Origin: Arthrobacter sp. JZ12 | GTDB taxonomy: Bacteria > Actinomycetota > Actinomycetes > Actinomycetales > Micrococcaceae | Direction: 5' to 3' | Assembly (NCBI RefSeq): GCF_035189165.1 | Contig: NZ_CP045246.1 | Location: 2,728,001-2,792,000 of the forward strand | DNA: 64,000 bases | In this document: positions 16,133-24,174 of the stretch, piece by piece | How the letters are laid out: each line of letters begins with the position of its first letter | Numbering within the stretch: position 1 is the stretch's first letter | The notes under the pieces: model-generated | What the model was told of the DNA's origin: nothing | The model's input: the letters and a program-made list of their open reading frames with translations, nothing else | Database searches by the model: none | Program-made: the position numbers and the translations under genes

Positions 16133-16420
16133 ATGCTCTGTCATGAACACGTCGTACTGGGATGTACCGTGACTACTTCCGTACTCATGCCGCTGATCTT
16201 TGGCTCGATCCTTTTGAGCATGGGTGCCGTGTCTGTCTTCGCTCGAGCTAGATTGTCCGCCTTCGGAGCTCGCGCATCGGCTGCTATGAGTTCCTCGGAG
16301 GACTCGTACGAGAAGGCCTACAGTCGCAGGCTCCGCTATGGGTTGATCTCCGGGCTAATTCTGATGCTGGTGGGGGCGGGCTTCCTTGCCGCTGCGCTAA
16401 TTAGCCTGTTCTTGCAATAG
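16133..16420 (+). CDS. Two-helix membrane protein, unknown
   Basis: 95 residues (or 83 from a GTG at 16169) with hydrophobic segments near each end (VLMPLIFGSILLSMGAVSV and LISGLILMLVGAGFLAAAL) and a charged middle. Only gene between sites 10 and 11. Confidence 0.6.
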   Translation: MLCHEHVVLGCTVTTSVLMPLIFGSILLSMGAVSVFARARLSAFGARASAAMSSSEDSYEKAYSRRLRYGLISGLILMLVGAGFLAAALISLFLQ

Positions 16421-16494
16421 CTCCGGAGGGAATCGGAACGCCTTGAGGCCGTGGCCCAGTTGACCATAAGTAGCGAGCCCGGGCATACGTGCCG

Positions 16495-16521
16495 CTTCAG
16501 GCAGTGCCCTCTGAGGGATCC
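16495..16521 (+). repeat. attC-like cassette site 11
   Basis: CTTCA-GGC / GCC-CTC-TGAGG with a 3-base loop and a three-base bulge on the right arm (one T-G pair); box TGAGGGATCC. Confidence 0.75.
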
Positions 16522-16547
16522 GTGTAACGCAAACTGAGGGCTGGCTG

Positions 16548-16946
16548 CTATTGACTTTGCGGGGCTGGCTGCTTTGCAGTGTGGATTGAAACGAATGCCA
16601 CGATCCCACAACACAGCGCTACACCTATAGCTGCGAGGGAAAAGTAGTGTGCAAATGCGAGCAGTGTGTATGACGCGTATGCGAATAGAAGGACTGACAA
16701 GGCGCCAACCACGGATGCCAGTGTCAGCACCGATTGCCTTCGAGACGCGGGTTCAAGCTTCGGGATCCGCTGGGAAGAGTTCGTAAGGACTGCCCTGACG
16801 ATCTGTATACCGAATGCCAGTGCGGTCAGAGTTATCAGGACGGCAATCAAGGCAGATGGAGATGTCTGCGAGAAAAAGCCGACTACGAGCATCAGAATGA
16901 TGCTTCCTATTAGTGGCTCGGTCCGGACGTTCCCCATTGTCGTCAT
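16548..16946 (-). CDS. Four-helix membrane protein, family E, copy 1
   Basis: 132 residues, four hydrophobic segments (about 11-25, 31-51, 72-92 and 100-122). The copy at 32225-32623 is nearly identical and lies in the opposite orientation. TAGCAT lies 6 bases before the ATG in both copies: a leaderless promoter on the gene's own strand. Between sites 11 and 12. Confidence 0.7.
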   Translation of the reverse strand: MTTMGNVRTEPLIGSIILMLVVGFFSQTSPSALIAVLITLTALAFGIQIVRAVLTNSSQRIPKLEPASRRQSVLTLASVVGALSVLLFAYASYTLLAFAHYFSLAAIGVALCCGIVAFVSIHTAKQPAPQSQ

Positions 16947-16984
16947 GTTGCCATGCTAACTACTTCCAGATCGACGTGATTGGA

Positions 16985-17014
16985 CACCCCCGAGACACGG
17001 GCGGTGAGGGATCC
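16985..17014 (+). repeat. attC-like cassette site 12
   Basis: CACC-CCCG / CGGG-C-GGTG stem with a 5-base loop and one bulged C on the right arm; box GCGG|TGAGGGATCC. Its inverted copy is site 30. Confidence 0.8.
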
Positions 17015-17018
17015 GCTG

Positions 17019-17594
17019 TCAGGCGGGTGTTATTTCGCCGAACTGTATTTTGACGGGGCATCCGAGGGTTTTGGCGTACGAGCGTTCCAGGCTGTTGATT
17101 TCATTGTCTGACTCAAGAGATCGGTCCAGCAGTAATTCGACGCTTGATCCATCGGGGGCGAGGGCGAAGCCATTTATCGCCGGATCCGACTTCATCAGCT
17201 CCTCCCCCTTGGCTCGTACAGATCCTGGGGAGCAGGTAGTGCGTTCAACGGCAATCTGCACATCCGGGAAGCGCGCCAATATGCTCTGCAGCTGAGCGTC
17301 GACAGGACCATCCCAGTGAATGACGACCTTCGTCCCGTCTACTACTTCTACAGAGGCGAGTCGTTCGTCCTCTTGCAACGCGCCGCTTAACTCGCTCGCC
17401 GCAAGGGATACCTGCTCATCGGCGGGTACCCCCTCCCCTACTTGAAATGAGCGATGGTTCCCCATGGTGGGAGCCTCCCGCGGGGCTGTGGGAGCGAGAG
17501 ACTCCGGGGATGGGCCAGGCGAGGTTGAGTCGGCTGCCGCGCAAGCAGTTGCACCCAGGAAGATACTCGCCATCAGGAATCGCCGAAACTTCAC
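17019..17594 (-). CDS. Lipoprotein, unknown function
   Basis: About 191 residues with a lipoprotein signal (MKFRRFLMASIFLGATAC, lipobox LGATAC). A Ser/Pro-rich linker follows, then a ~130-residue domain with two further cysteines. Start chosen at the GTG giving MKFRRF, 6 bases after GGGGG; a GTG at 17615 adds seven residues. Outer face of the membrane. Between sites 12 and 13. Confidence 0.75.
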   Translation of the reverse strand: MKFRRFLMASIFLGATACAAADSTSPGPSPESLAPTAPREAPTMGNHRSFQVGEGVPADEQVSLAASELSGALQEDERLASVEVVDGTKVVIHWDGPVDAQLQSILARFPDVQIAVERTTCSPGSVRAKGEELMKSDPAINGFALAPDGSSVELLLDRSLESDNEINSLERSYAKTLGCPVKIQFGEITPA

Positions 17595-17621
17595 GCCACA
17601 CCCCCATGTGCTCACTAACCG

Positions 17622-17678
17622 CCGTTCCCCAAAGGTATCCCAGAGACACGGCGCTTAGGGCAGAACGGTGGAGGATGA
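17622..17678 (+). repeat. attC-like cassette site 13
   Basis: Stem CCGTTC / GAACGG across a ~35-base loop, running into CGG|TGGAGGATG. The TGGAGGAT form also occurs at sites 16 and 17. Found by searching where the one-gene-per-interval pattern predicted a site. Confidence 0.55.
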
Positions 17679-17757
17679 GCGCCGGACACTGCATTCAACG
17701 GCAACCTGCGCAATGTAATCTCCGATGTGGGTGCACAAGTAGCCATGGGGAGGCGCA

Positions 17758-18222
17758 GTGAGCGGAAATACAGGATCTGAGGGAACCCGAGACAACAGAA
17801 CTTGGGACGAACTACCTCAACATCGGAGACGATTCTGGGGCTGGTTGATTTTCCTACTATTGCTCGCAGCCCCTGTAGCTCACTTCCTGCTGCAGCTGCT
17901 TGGCGTTTCGTCCTTCGTCGCCTCGGTGATCGTTGTGACCGCAGTGGTATTCGTTCTGGTTCCTCTTGGGAGAGCAGCTTGGCGGGAACTAAAGCAGCGC
18001 AGGGCAAGTGGCGAGGAAGTTTCTCCAAAGATCAGCGGGCGAGTAGTAGTCGCCTGGTTTGTGGGCGCGGCGGTCCTGTGGGGTGTTTTCGGTCCCCTAG
18101 CCATATCGCGAGGCCCCCTCGTCGTCCTACTTCCTTCATTCATCACAGCTACTGCCATTTGGCGCCTGTCGCAGTGGAGGGATCAACGCAGAAAAAACCC
18201 GAATACCTCAACAAGCAAATAA
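17758..18222 (+). CDS. Membrane protein, unknown
   Basis: 154 residues from a GTG behind GGGGAGG. Charged N-terminus, then hydrophobic segments at about 28-48, 52-70, 96-112 and 117-133, and a basic tail. Between sites 13 and 14. Confidence 0.65.
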   Translation: MSGNTGSEGTRDNRTWDELPQHRRRFWGWLIFLLLLAAPVAHFLLQLLGVSSFVASVIVVTAVVFVLVPLGRAAWRELKQRRASGEEVSPKISGRVVVAWFVGAAVLWGVFGPLAISRGPLVVLLPSFITATAIWRLSQWRDQRRKNPNTSTSK

Positions 18223-18251
18223 CCAAGCACCCGGCACCAAATCCGGTCCTC

Positions 18252-18275
18252 CAGCACCTGCGCGCTCAAGGATCC
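18252..18275 (+). repeat. attC-like cassette site 14 (degenerate)
   Basis: GCGCTCAAGGATCC in place of the usual box and only a weak AGC/GCT stem. Assigned mainly by position between two cassette genes. Confidence 0.35.
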
Positions 18276-18338
18276 TGCTCTAAAGCGGCTCGCGAAGCTT
18301 ACACTCGTTGAAATTCGGTTTAGGTGAGGAGCTTTTTG

Positions 18339-19229
18339 TTGGATCTGCAGGAGATGGCCAAGAAGACGCGTCTAGCCCGTCGAGATCCTGGGGCCAAGCA
18401 GCGTGCCTTGTCCAAGTTTCTACTCGCTCAGGAGCCGGAGTCGATCGTTCAGCTTCACGAAGCAGTCACGGAAGCCGCCGAACGGATTCGCAGCAAATGG
18501 CAGGACAGAGAAGGTCCACGAAGGTTGTTCGAGAGCCAGATGTCGATGGCCTTTGCATCGGGAAACGGGCGGGCAGGCGGCGCGCCGCCCATGGTCGGTG
18601 GCTTCACCCCTAGTGCCGGGCCCAGCTATGACGAGTGGCTCTGGGGTTGGTGCATCCATCAGGTTCTCCTGGGCAACCTCGACCCGGAGGACGGACACTT
18701 CGACAACGGATTACCGCCCCTGCAGATCATTGACTACTTCGAGGGCATGATGGGACCTGGCCTGCTGGATGGCTTCCGCGATGCGTACGAGGAACGAACC
18801 GGGCAATCATGGCCGTTGAAACCACGCCAGGGTGTCGCCTTCCTCTTCTACCAAGAACAACAGGAACATTCCCTAGAACCCATTCAGCTATACCGGGCCA
18901 GCCTTCGTGAACTCACTGCCCACATCAATGGATGTAAACAGTGGCGAACGTGGTGGATGAGCGGTCCTCTGACGTCATTGGAGTTCGGCATTGTGGAGAC
19001 TGATCAGATGCTCGAGGGAAACGTACCCACGGAGATCAGCTTGAGCAGAACCGGGCTAGCCGTCACCGCGGTCCTAACTCCAAGCCGCGACAGAATCGCG
19101 AACGCGAATGGAGACCACGACGTCCGGGCTGTAGCTGCAGAAGACGTGCTGCAACTGCTCGAAGAAGTGAGCTCCAATCACTCGTTCGACCTGAAGATGC
19201 CTCAACTGGACAATCCTCGGTTGAGTTAG
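18339..19229 (+). CDS. Unknown cassette protein, family F, member 1
   Basis: About 296 residues, soluble. Recognisable blocks are YDEWLWGWCIHQVLLGN, a central YFEGMMGPGLLDGFRDAYE, and QLYRASLRELTAHING...WRTWWMSGPLTSLEFGI. Same blocks and length in the protein at 28927-29829, so the two are paralogues at perhaps 35-40% identity. TTG start chosen from alignment with that paralogue and from GAGGAG 7 bases upstream. Function unknown. Confidence 0.7.
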   Translation: MDLQEMAKKTRLARRDPGAKQRALSKFLLAQEPESIVQLHEAVTEAAERIRSKWQDREGPRRLFESQMSMAFASGNGRAGGAPPMVGGFTPSAGPSYDEWLWGWCIHQVLLGNLDPEDGHFDNGLPPLQIIDYFEGMMGPGLLDGFRDAYEERTGQSWPLKPRQGVAFLFYQEQQEHSLEPIQLYRASLRELTAHINGCKQWRTWWMSGPLTSLEFGIVETDQMLEGNVPTEISLSRTGLAVTAVLTPSRDRIANANGDHDVRAVAAEDVLQLLEEVSSNHSFDLKMPQLDNPRLS

Positions 19230-19260
19230 CCCGCTGAAGAGCCTGCACTTTGAGGGATGC
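19213..19260 (+). repeat. attC-like cassette site 15
   Basis: Box TGAGGGATG at 19251. Possible long-range stem ATCC-TC / GAGGGAT with one bulge. The sequence to its right (GCCTACAGCAACC) is the same as that right of site 5, where the next cassette is a copy. Confidence 0.6.
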
Positions 19261-19270
19261 CTACAGCAAC

Positions 19271-19513
19271 CTATGCCGGGTTGCCGTCCTGATCTTCCGG
19301 GTTATCCCGTCGACGGGATAACCATTTCTGACGATACTCGTCCGTTTCATCTGCTCGTCTGCTTCCCCAGGTGATGCCAAGCGATACGCCGATGGAGACT
19401 GCAATCAAGGTGCCGAGCAAAGCGGCCGGTTCCGATCCCCACAAGCGCTCGACAAGAACTATCAAACCGACGAGTAAGGCCACAGTGATCAGCCACTTCA
19501 CAACCTTGATCAT
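19271..19513 (-). CDS. Small two-helix membrane protein, family C, copy 2
   Basis: 80 residues, same as 12599-12841 apart from a few substitutions (for example ITWGSRRAD for VTWGSRQAD). The duplicated DNA begins right after the TGAGGGA of sites 5 and 15 and runs to sites 6 and 16. Confidence 0.65.
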   Translation of the reverse strand: MIKVVKWLITVALLVGLIVLVERLWGSEPAALLGTLIAVSIGVSLGITWGSRRADETDEYRQKWLSRRRDNPEDQDGNPA

Positions 19514-19528
19514 TTGACGATGATAGGT

Positions 19529-19577
19529 CGCGATTGGTGACAGTCGGGCCGAAATTGGATCGCGCGGTGGAGGATCC
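19529..19577 (+). repeat. attC-like cassette site 16
   Basis: CGCGAT / ATCGCG stem (6 bp), box GCGG|TGGAGGATCC. Aligns with site 6 over the whole left side. Confidence 0.7.
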
Positions 19578-19633
19578 GATGTGAGGGTGCCGGTGCCCTA
19601 CCGTTTCCTTGATCTGCATGCTTCAGTTCACTT

Positions 19634-19924
19634 ATGCCAGCTGAACCTCGACGAACGCGCGCAGCAGCAAGCGCCAGCCCTGATTTGAAGCGCAGAATCC
19701 GGCGGCTTACCTACTTCGGAGCAGTCTGGGCACTCGTTCTACTCATCTTCAGCTTTTTGCCGATCGGATCCGAACCATGGGTTTGGGTCAAGGTGGCCGT
19801 CCTCGCAGTCGGCACGGTTGTTTTCGTTACCTTGGTAGCCCGCTTCTCCTTATGGCAGCGAAATGAGTACTGGCGGGAGCGCGGTAGGAATCCGCAGCAT
19901 CCCGATCGCCCATCCGGTGCATGA
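19634..19924 (+). CDS. Small two-helix membrane protein, unknown
   Basis: 96 residues with a basic N-terminus, hydrophobic segments at about 26-45 and 49-70, and a tail (RNEYWRERGRNPQHPD) reminiscent of family C but not clearly homologous. Between sites 16 and 17. Confidence 0.6.
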   Translation: MPAEPRRTRAAASASPDLKRRIRRLTYFGAVWALVLLIFSFLPIGSEPWVWVKVAVLAVGTVVFVTLVARFSLWQRNEYWRERGRNPQHPDRPSGA

Positions 19925-19953
19925 TCGAGCCGCACCTACAAGCTCCAGGTTGT

Positions 19954-19985
19954 CCATCGCCGGGGGCGAGCGATGGAGGATTGGC
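19954..19985 (+). repeat. attC-like cassette site 17
   Basis: Perfect 7-bp stem CCATCGC / GCGATGG with a 9-base loop; box TGGAGGATTG. Confidence 0.65.
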
Positions 19986-20103
19986 AAGTCGTTAGGAGTA
20001 TCTGCTGGTCGCAAGCGCCTGGTCCTGATGAATGGCACTGTTGGACGGTGACATTCAGCTCTAGTCTGACCGTCAACGACTAATCGCGACTTTGGAGTGC
20101 CAC

Positions 20104-20511
20104 TTGGAGAACCGCAGTGCCGCTTTCTCTGTCCCCTTTCCCGAGGCGCGGAAATCCAGGGCAGTCGCGGTAGCTACCTTTGTGCTTTTCGTCGTCTTCT
20201 GGGTTACATGGGGATTCGGCCTATACGGCCCTCCCGAGATGGCAGACCTACCTCTGCGCACCCTAGGGCTAATCCCCTTTGTGCTTTTCGTGGGATGCCT
20301 CGTTTATCAGTGGAGATTGCAAAAGAAGCTCGGGCCGCTGATCAACGAACGCTTCGCTACCGCATTCTTCGCTCACACCAGCGAACGGTATCCAGCTGAC
20401 GTGAACATTCTGAAGGTCCAGCGATCCGTAGCCGTCCAGAGACAGGATGGATCTGTATCTGTCTGGGGTATTGAACGTAAAAAGGACACCATCAGAGCCT
20501 TCCCTCTCTGA
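20104..20511 (+). CDS. Two-helix membrane protein, unknown
   Basis: About 135 residues from a TTG, 7 bases after TTGGAG; another TTG at 20092 is possible. Two hydrophobic segments (AVATFVLFVVFWVTWGFGL and LGLIPFVLFVGCLVYQW) followed by a ~70-residue soluble domain. Between sites 17 and 18. Confidence 0.6.
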   Translation: MENRSAAFSVPFPEARKSRAVAVATFVLFVVFWVTWGFGLYGPPEMADLPLRTLGLIPFVLFVGCLVYQWRLQKKLGPLINERFATAFFAHTSERYPADVNILKVQRSVAVQRQDGSVSVWGIERKKDTIRAFPL

Positions 20512-20552
20512 GCATCCTGTGGCTTCACTCCATCGTGTGCGGAGAGGGATCG
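20501..20552 (+). repeat. attC-like cassette site 18
   Basis: CTCC / GGAG stem next to the box, and a wider TCCCTCT / AGAGGGA pair (7 bp, ~35 bases apart). Box altered to GGAGAGGGATCG. Confidence 0.55.
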
Positions 20553-20773
20553 ACCAGGAACGCAAAAGGCAGGTTGCGCTTACCCACGTCCTCTTATGCC
20601 CGGAATTTATTTGTTGAGCAGGTTCTTTTTCGGAGGTTGAGTAGCCCTAGTGGAGCGGCTCCTGGTCTATCGATTTCGGGATGTGATGGTCGAGCTCCAA
20701 GCGGAACCGTCGCCACTGAGCATTCTGGTGGATAAGCTCTGCCCATTGGGCGCGCATTGAAAGCAGGGGGCAA

Positions 20774-21046
20774 ATGAAGGACTGGGTTCATCCGTATGTA
20801 CGACGTGGCCGGTACATCTTCACCGTCGGCATCCTGGGCTGTATAGGTGCCCTAATCGTTGCCCCTCTGCTTTACTTTCAGGAACCAACCCGCGATCACG
20901 CACTGATAGCACTAGGGGTCCTTGTTATCGCTCCTGTAGGCATCGTCCTATCAATCAGGGAGATTAGACGACTGCCCTACGTCTTCAGATATGAAGAGGC
21001 GGAGGAAGAAGAGAGAACACCCACTTCTGAGGAGAAGGATCGCTAA
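20774..21046 (+). CDS. Two-helix membrane protein, unknown
   Basis: 90 residues; ATG after GCAGGGGGCAA. Hydrophobic segments at about 14-35 and 44-60, then an acidic tail (YEEAEEEERTPTSEEKDR). Only gene between sites 18 and 19. Confidence 0.65.
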   Translation: MKDWVHPYVRRGRYIFTVGILGCIGALIVAPLLYFQEPTRDHALIALGVLVIAPVGIVLSIREIRRLPYVFRYEEAEEEERTPTSEEKDR

Positions 21047-21068
21047 TTTGCTGGGCTTTGAGGGATCG
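21024..21068 (+). repeat. attC-like cassette site 19 (possibly two overlapping)
   Basis: The clear box is TGAGGGATCG at 21059. Just upstream, CTTCT / AGAAG with a 4-base loop runs into GGATCGC, like a second worn site inside the end of the preceding gene. Confidence 0.6.
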
Positions 21069-21091
21069 ACTCCGCGAGCCGGATGCCATCC

Positions 21092-21379
21092 TTAGGCTGC
21101 GTTCGGATCATCTCCGATAAGCCGAACGAGCTTGCTCCTTCTTGGGTGCTGGAATGACTCGTTAGGTTCGTCGTCGAGCTCCACGAACAGCTCAAATTGA
21201 CGCCCATGCGCGTTCTCCTCCACCCATCCGAGAACTTCCGTGAGGTCCTGGGCATCGACCAGTATGTGTCCGTCGAGGTTCCAAGATCCAATGTGCGAAC
21301 CTTGCCAGAAATTGACGCGATACTTCGGTGAGCGAAGTACGTTGCGCGGTTCAGCATGAACAGTTTCAAAATCACGCAT
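21092..21379 (-). CDS. Unknown cassette protein, family D, distant member
   Basis: 95 residues starting MRDFETVHAE. Shares YRVNFW, D-DLTEV--WVEENA-GR-FELFVE and RLIG-DPNA with the two copies at 13009 and 15713. TAGACT lies 6 bases before the ATG, the same leaderless layout. Lies on the opposite strand to its relatives within its interval. Confidence 0.7.
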   Translation of the reverse strand: MRDFETVHAEPRNVLRSPKYRVNFWQGSHIGSWNLDGHILVDAQDLTEVLGWVEENAHGRQFELFVELDDEPNESFQHPRRSKLVRLIGDDPNAA

Positions 21380-21428
21380 GCCAGGAGTCTACGAGGCGCA
21401 CCGAGCCCAAAAGCCCGAACCGCGCCAT

Positions 21429-21446
21429 GCCCGCTGAAGGATCGCT
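21429..21446 (+). repeat. attC-like cassette site 20
   Basis: GCCCGC|TGAAGGATCGC. The box is clear; no good adjacent stem seen. Confidence 0.5.
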
Positions 21447-21844
21447 CCTGAATGGGGTGCAACTCATCGATGTTCCCAGAGCAATCGGTTATTGATGATG
21501 TTGGTCGGCACGGTCGACTTCTGGATGCGTAGCTGCCCAAGCTTGCAACGCATTGTTGTATCCGCCGAGGAGCGGACCGCCCTGGTCGGGCACGCTCTGC
21601 GCTTCAATCAATCCTGATGGCATGCTCGGCCAGAAAGATCGGTCTGCCGATCTGGCTTTCTTACTCATCTTTTTTGATTAGGCCTCTCTGGGTCCACGAA
21701 ACTGAAAGCCCGGCCGCACTTACTTCTCTGTGCGGCCGGGCTCCGAAAGTGCTTGTGGCTGATTTACGGTCTTTACCGTGGGACTCCTCGACCGCTGCCG
21801 CGAGGCGGCGGGAGGCACTCGCCTCGTTTCAGCGGGCCTCCGCG
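21446..21844. other. Gene-free stretch right of site 20
   Basis: About 400 bases with no supported gene; contains the hairpin at 21707-21742. Confidence 0.4.
21707..21742 (-). terminator. Terminator of the lipoprotein gene
   Basis: Perfect 13-bp stem AGCCCGGCCGCAC / GTGCGGCCGGGCT with a 10-base loop. On the minus strand it is followed by TTCAGTTTCG. Placed after the stop of the minus-strand lipoprotein gene. Confidence 0.75.
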
Positions 21845-22570
21845 CTAGACGGTGAGGGTGATGTTGTACCACTTCTTGTTGGCGTCTTCCACCGTCTCGT
21901 GAGTATTCACCGGGACGATCATGACCACGTAGTCCCCGACCGGCAGTTCTGTGCTGACGCTGATCGGGAAGCTGATGAGCCCATTTTGGTCGGCAACTGC
22001 GATAGGTGAGCCCTGGATGTAGTTGTAGTCCGTCTGTGGCTTACCGAGCATGACGTAGACCTGCTCCGCCGGCTCATATTCGCCGCCGACAACGGTAAGG
22101 GTGCCACCTCGCTGCATGGACAGCGATGGCGTCGGCACTGAGTTCGGGAGTGGCTCAATCGTCTGGTTCAGGAAATAGGCGGGGTCGCTGTGTGGCAGAT
22201 TGGGGCCGACCGTCTGCGGCGGCGTCTGGTTCACAGGCGGCAACTCCGGGTTCGGCTCTCCGTGCGGCGGCGGCACGAACGGGTCGTGCGGCCCTACCGG
22301 CAGCGGCTCGATGGTCGGGACAGGTTCCTCCGGCGTCTCGGCCGTCTCGGTGGGCTCCTGTTCGGGAGTCGGTTCGGGTGCCGGTTCGGGTGCCGATTCG
22401 GGCTCGGGAGTGTTGGTCTTCTCGGTGGGCTCCGGTGAAGGTGTAGTCGACGGAGACGCGGATTCCGACGATGCAGCGCGGGTGTTGGGTTCTTCGGCTG
22501 GGGCGCTGCCGCAACCTGCGAGAAGGGCTACGGCCAGAGCGAGACTGGTGACGGATGTCAGCTTGGACAA
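21845..22570 (-). CDS. Lipoprotein with Pro/Glu/Thr-rich stalk
   Basis: 241 residues. Signal with lipobox LLAGC, then a ~110-residue stalk of Pro, Glu, Thr and Ser, then a ~100-residue C-terminal beta-type domain (GGTLTVVGGEYEPAEQVYVML...LPVGDYVVMIVPV). The layout suggests a domain held away from the membrane. The fold looks like an immunoglobulin-type domain; binding partner unknown. Only gene between sites 20 and 21. Confidence 0.8.
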   Translation of the reverse strand: MSKLTSVTSLALAVALLAGCGSAPAEEPNTRAASSESASPSTTPSPEPTEKTNTPEPESAPEPAPEPTPEQEPTETAETPEEPVPTIEPLPVGPHDPFVPPPHGEPNPELPPVNQTPPQTVGPNLPHSDPAYFLNQTIEPLPNSVPTPSLSMQRGGTLTVVGGEYEPAEQVYVMLGKPQTDYNYIQGSPIAVADQNGLISFPISVSTELPVGDYVVMIVPVNTHETVEDANKKWYNITLTV

Positions 22571-22983
22571 GGGCGTACTTTCGTGAAGAAGCGGATAGGT
22601 GTGGTGGCGGAGAATCGCCGAGGCAAATGACCCTGCTGTGCTGCATCCCCCAAAGCGGACGCTACCGGGGAAAGGCCCTAGTCAACAGCACAAAATGATC
22701 ACGTAAGCGAACCGTTATGGACCGCGGCCCAATCGTTGCTCAGCAGCATTGAGGAGTGGAAGGACCCGGCATCACATGTGCTGCGCAGATCCTGCAACTT
22801 CGGTGCTCTAGGAGAATGCGCAATTTCCCTGGCGTAGCGGATGCCACGGAAGGTGAGGTACAGGTGTGCTGTGCAGTTTCGCACGCAAGAAGTGCGGTCA
22901 GGGCGGTGGCACTTCACCTGCCCGTTGAGGGATCCAACGCTGGTTAGCGGTTGGCGAGCCACCGAGAATTCTGGGCGGTTCGA
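22571..22983. other. Intergenic stretch containing site 21
   Basis: Upstream region of the lipoprotein gene plus cassette site 21; no supported gene. Confidence 0.4.
22898..22935 (+). repeat. attC-like cassette site 21
   Basis: Best-developed hairpin: TCA-GGGC-GGTG / CACC-T-GCCC-GT-TGA, a 6-base loop, with bulges of one and two bases, both on the right arm. Box TGAGGGATCC. Confidence 0.8.
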
Positions 22984-23379
22984 CTAATCGCCTGCGAGGA
23001 TGGCCTCGTCGCGTGCGCTGTCATACCTGTCGCGTGCCTCCAGAATGGTGGGGACGTGGTGTTCTGCCCAGTCCCGTAGTTGCGCGAGCGGGCCCAGAAG
23101 GGACCGGCCCATCTCGGTGAGTTCGTAGTCGACTCGCGGTGGCACCTGTGGGTGGACCGTGCGGGTGACGAGCCCGTCACGCTCCAGCGCTCGGAGTGTC
23201 TGGGTGAGTACTTTCGGTGTCACGGAGCTGACCATGCCTCGGAGGTCGCTGAATCGGACCGGCCCGTCTGCCAACACCTGGATCACAAGGGAAGCCCACT
23301 TGTCCCCAATGCGCTGGAAGATGACACGCGAGGGGCACCCCGGGTCAAAAATGCTCACCGCCATTCCATTAGTATCCAT
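22984..23379 (-). CDS. HxlR-family transcriptional regulator
   Basis: 131 residues with the HxlR winged helix: DKWASLVIQVLADGPVRFSDLRGMV...KVLTQTLRALERDGLVTRTV, Cys15 (DPGCPSR) as in redox-responsive members, and the wing YELTEMGRSLL. Start chosen at MDTNGMAVSIF; the open frame runs on upstream but through the divergent gene. Divergent from an NAD(P)-binding oxidoreductase, which it probably controls. Confidence 0.9.
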   Translation of the reverse strand: MDTNGMAVSIFDPGCPSRVIFQRIGDKWASLVIQVLADGPVRFSDLRGMVSSVTPKVLTQTLRALERDGLVTRTVHPQVPPRVDYELTEMGRSLLGPLAQLRDWAEHHVPTILEARDRYDSARDEAILAGD

Positions 23380-23424
23380 CAGGTTCCTCAGTACCTTTGA
23401 AGCGATCAGTATCCAAAAGATACT
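23371..23424. promoter_or_regulatory. Putative HxlR operator
   Basis: AGTATC-CAAAA-GATACT (23408-23424) is a perfect 6-bp inverted repeat between the divergent starts. AGTATCC recurs at 23371, overlapping the regulator start. Typical for autoregulation plus control of the divergent gene. Confidence 0.6.
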
Positions 23425-23475
23425 CTCATGGTGCATCGAAAACAGCAACCAATCCCTACCCTGAGGAGAGCACCC

Positions 23476-24081
23476 TTGAAGATCGCCGTATATGGAGCCA
23501 CCGGTATGATCGGCCGCGAGATCGTGACCGAGTCTCTGAGCCGAGGCCACGAGGTAACCGCCATTTCCCGCAAGGCCACCGAAGTCCCCGGGGCCACGGC
23601 TCATGGTGCAGACCTGGCTGACGTCGAGGCTTTCACTGAAGTGGCCAACGGACACGATGTCGTCGTGCTGGCAACAGGACCGAGCCGCACCGGAGGCAGC
23701 CACGAGGAATGGCTTTCCGCGATGAACTCCGCCTACACCAACGCCGCAGGCACCCGGCTGATGGTCGTCGGCGGGGCCGGGGCCTTGAAGATCGACGGCG
23801 CCCGACTGGTCGACAGCCCCGACTTCCCCGCAGCGTACAAAAACGAGGCCCTGACCCTCGCCGCCGCCTACGACGCCCTCCAGGACGCCCCCGCGGCCCT
23901 GGACTGGACCATGCTCGCCCCGGCACCACTGATTACCCCGGGTGAGCGCACCGGCAAGTACACCACTGCCACCGACACGCCCGCCGGCGACAGCATCTCC
24001 ACCCAGGACTACGCCGTGGCCATGCTCGATGAGATCGAAAGCCCCGCCTACCCTCGGGCGCGCTTCACCGCCGCAAACTAA
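23476..24081 (+). CDS. NAD(P)H-binding atypical SDR oxidoreductase
   Basis: 201 residues; Rossmann start KIAVYGATGMIGREIV, then HDVVVLATGPSR and a C-terminal half typical of NAD(P)-binding atypical short-chain dehydrogenases (NmrA/YwnB-like). TTG start after GAGGAGAG. Followed by a hairpin and a DsbA-like gene, together a small redox unit beside the HxlR regulator. Confidence 0.88.
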   Translation: MKIAVYGATGMIGREIVTESLSRGHEVTAISRKATEVPGATAHGADLADVEAFTEVANGHDVVVLATGPSRTGGSHEEWLSAMNSAYTNAAGTRLMVVGGAGALKIDGARLVDSPDFPAAYKNEALTLAAAYDALQDAPAALDWTMLAPAPLITPGERTGKYTTATDTPAGDSISTQDYAVAMLDEIESPAYPRARFTAAN

Positions 24082-24112
24082 CGGCACACACCGCCGGGGC
24101 TGAACCGGCACG

Positions 24113-24141
24113 GCAGGTGGGGCCGAAACGGTCCCACCTGC
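24113..24141 (+). terminator. Hairpin between SDR and DsbA-like genes
   Basis: GCAGGTGGG / CCCACCTGC, 9-bp perfect stem, 11-base loop, no T-tract. May attenuate or stabilise mRNA rather than end transcription. Confidence 0.45.
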
Positions 24142-24174
24142 ACTCCCATGAACACAAGCCCTCCTGGAGAAACA

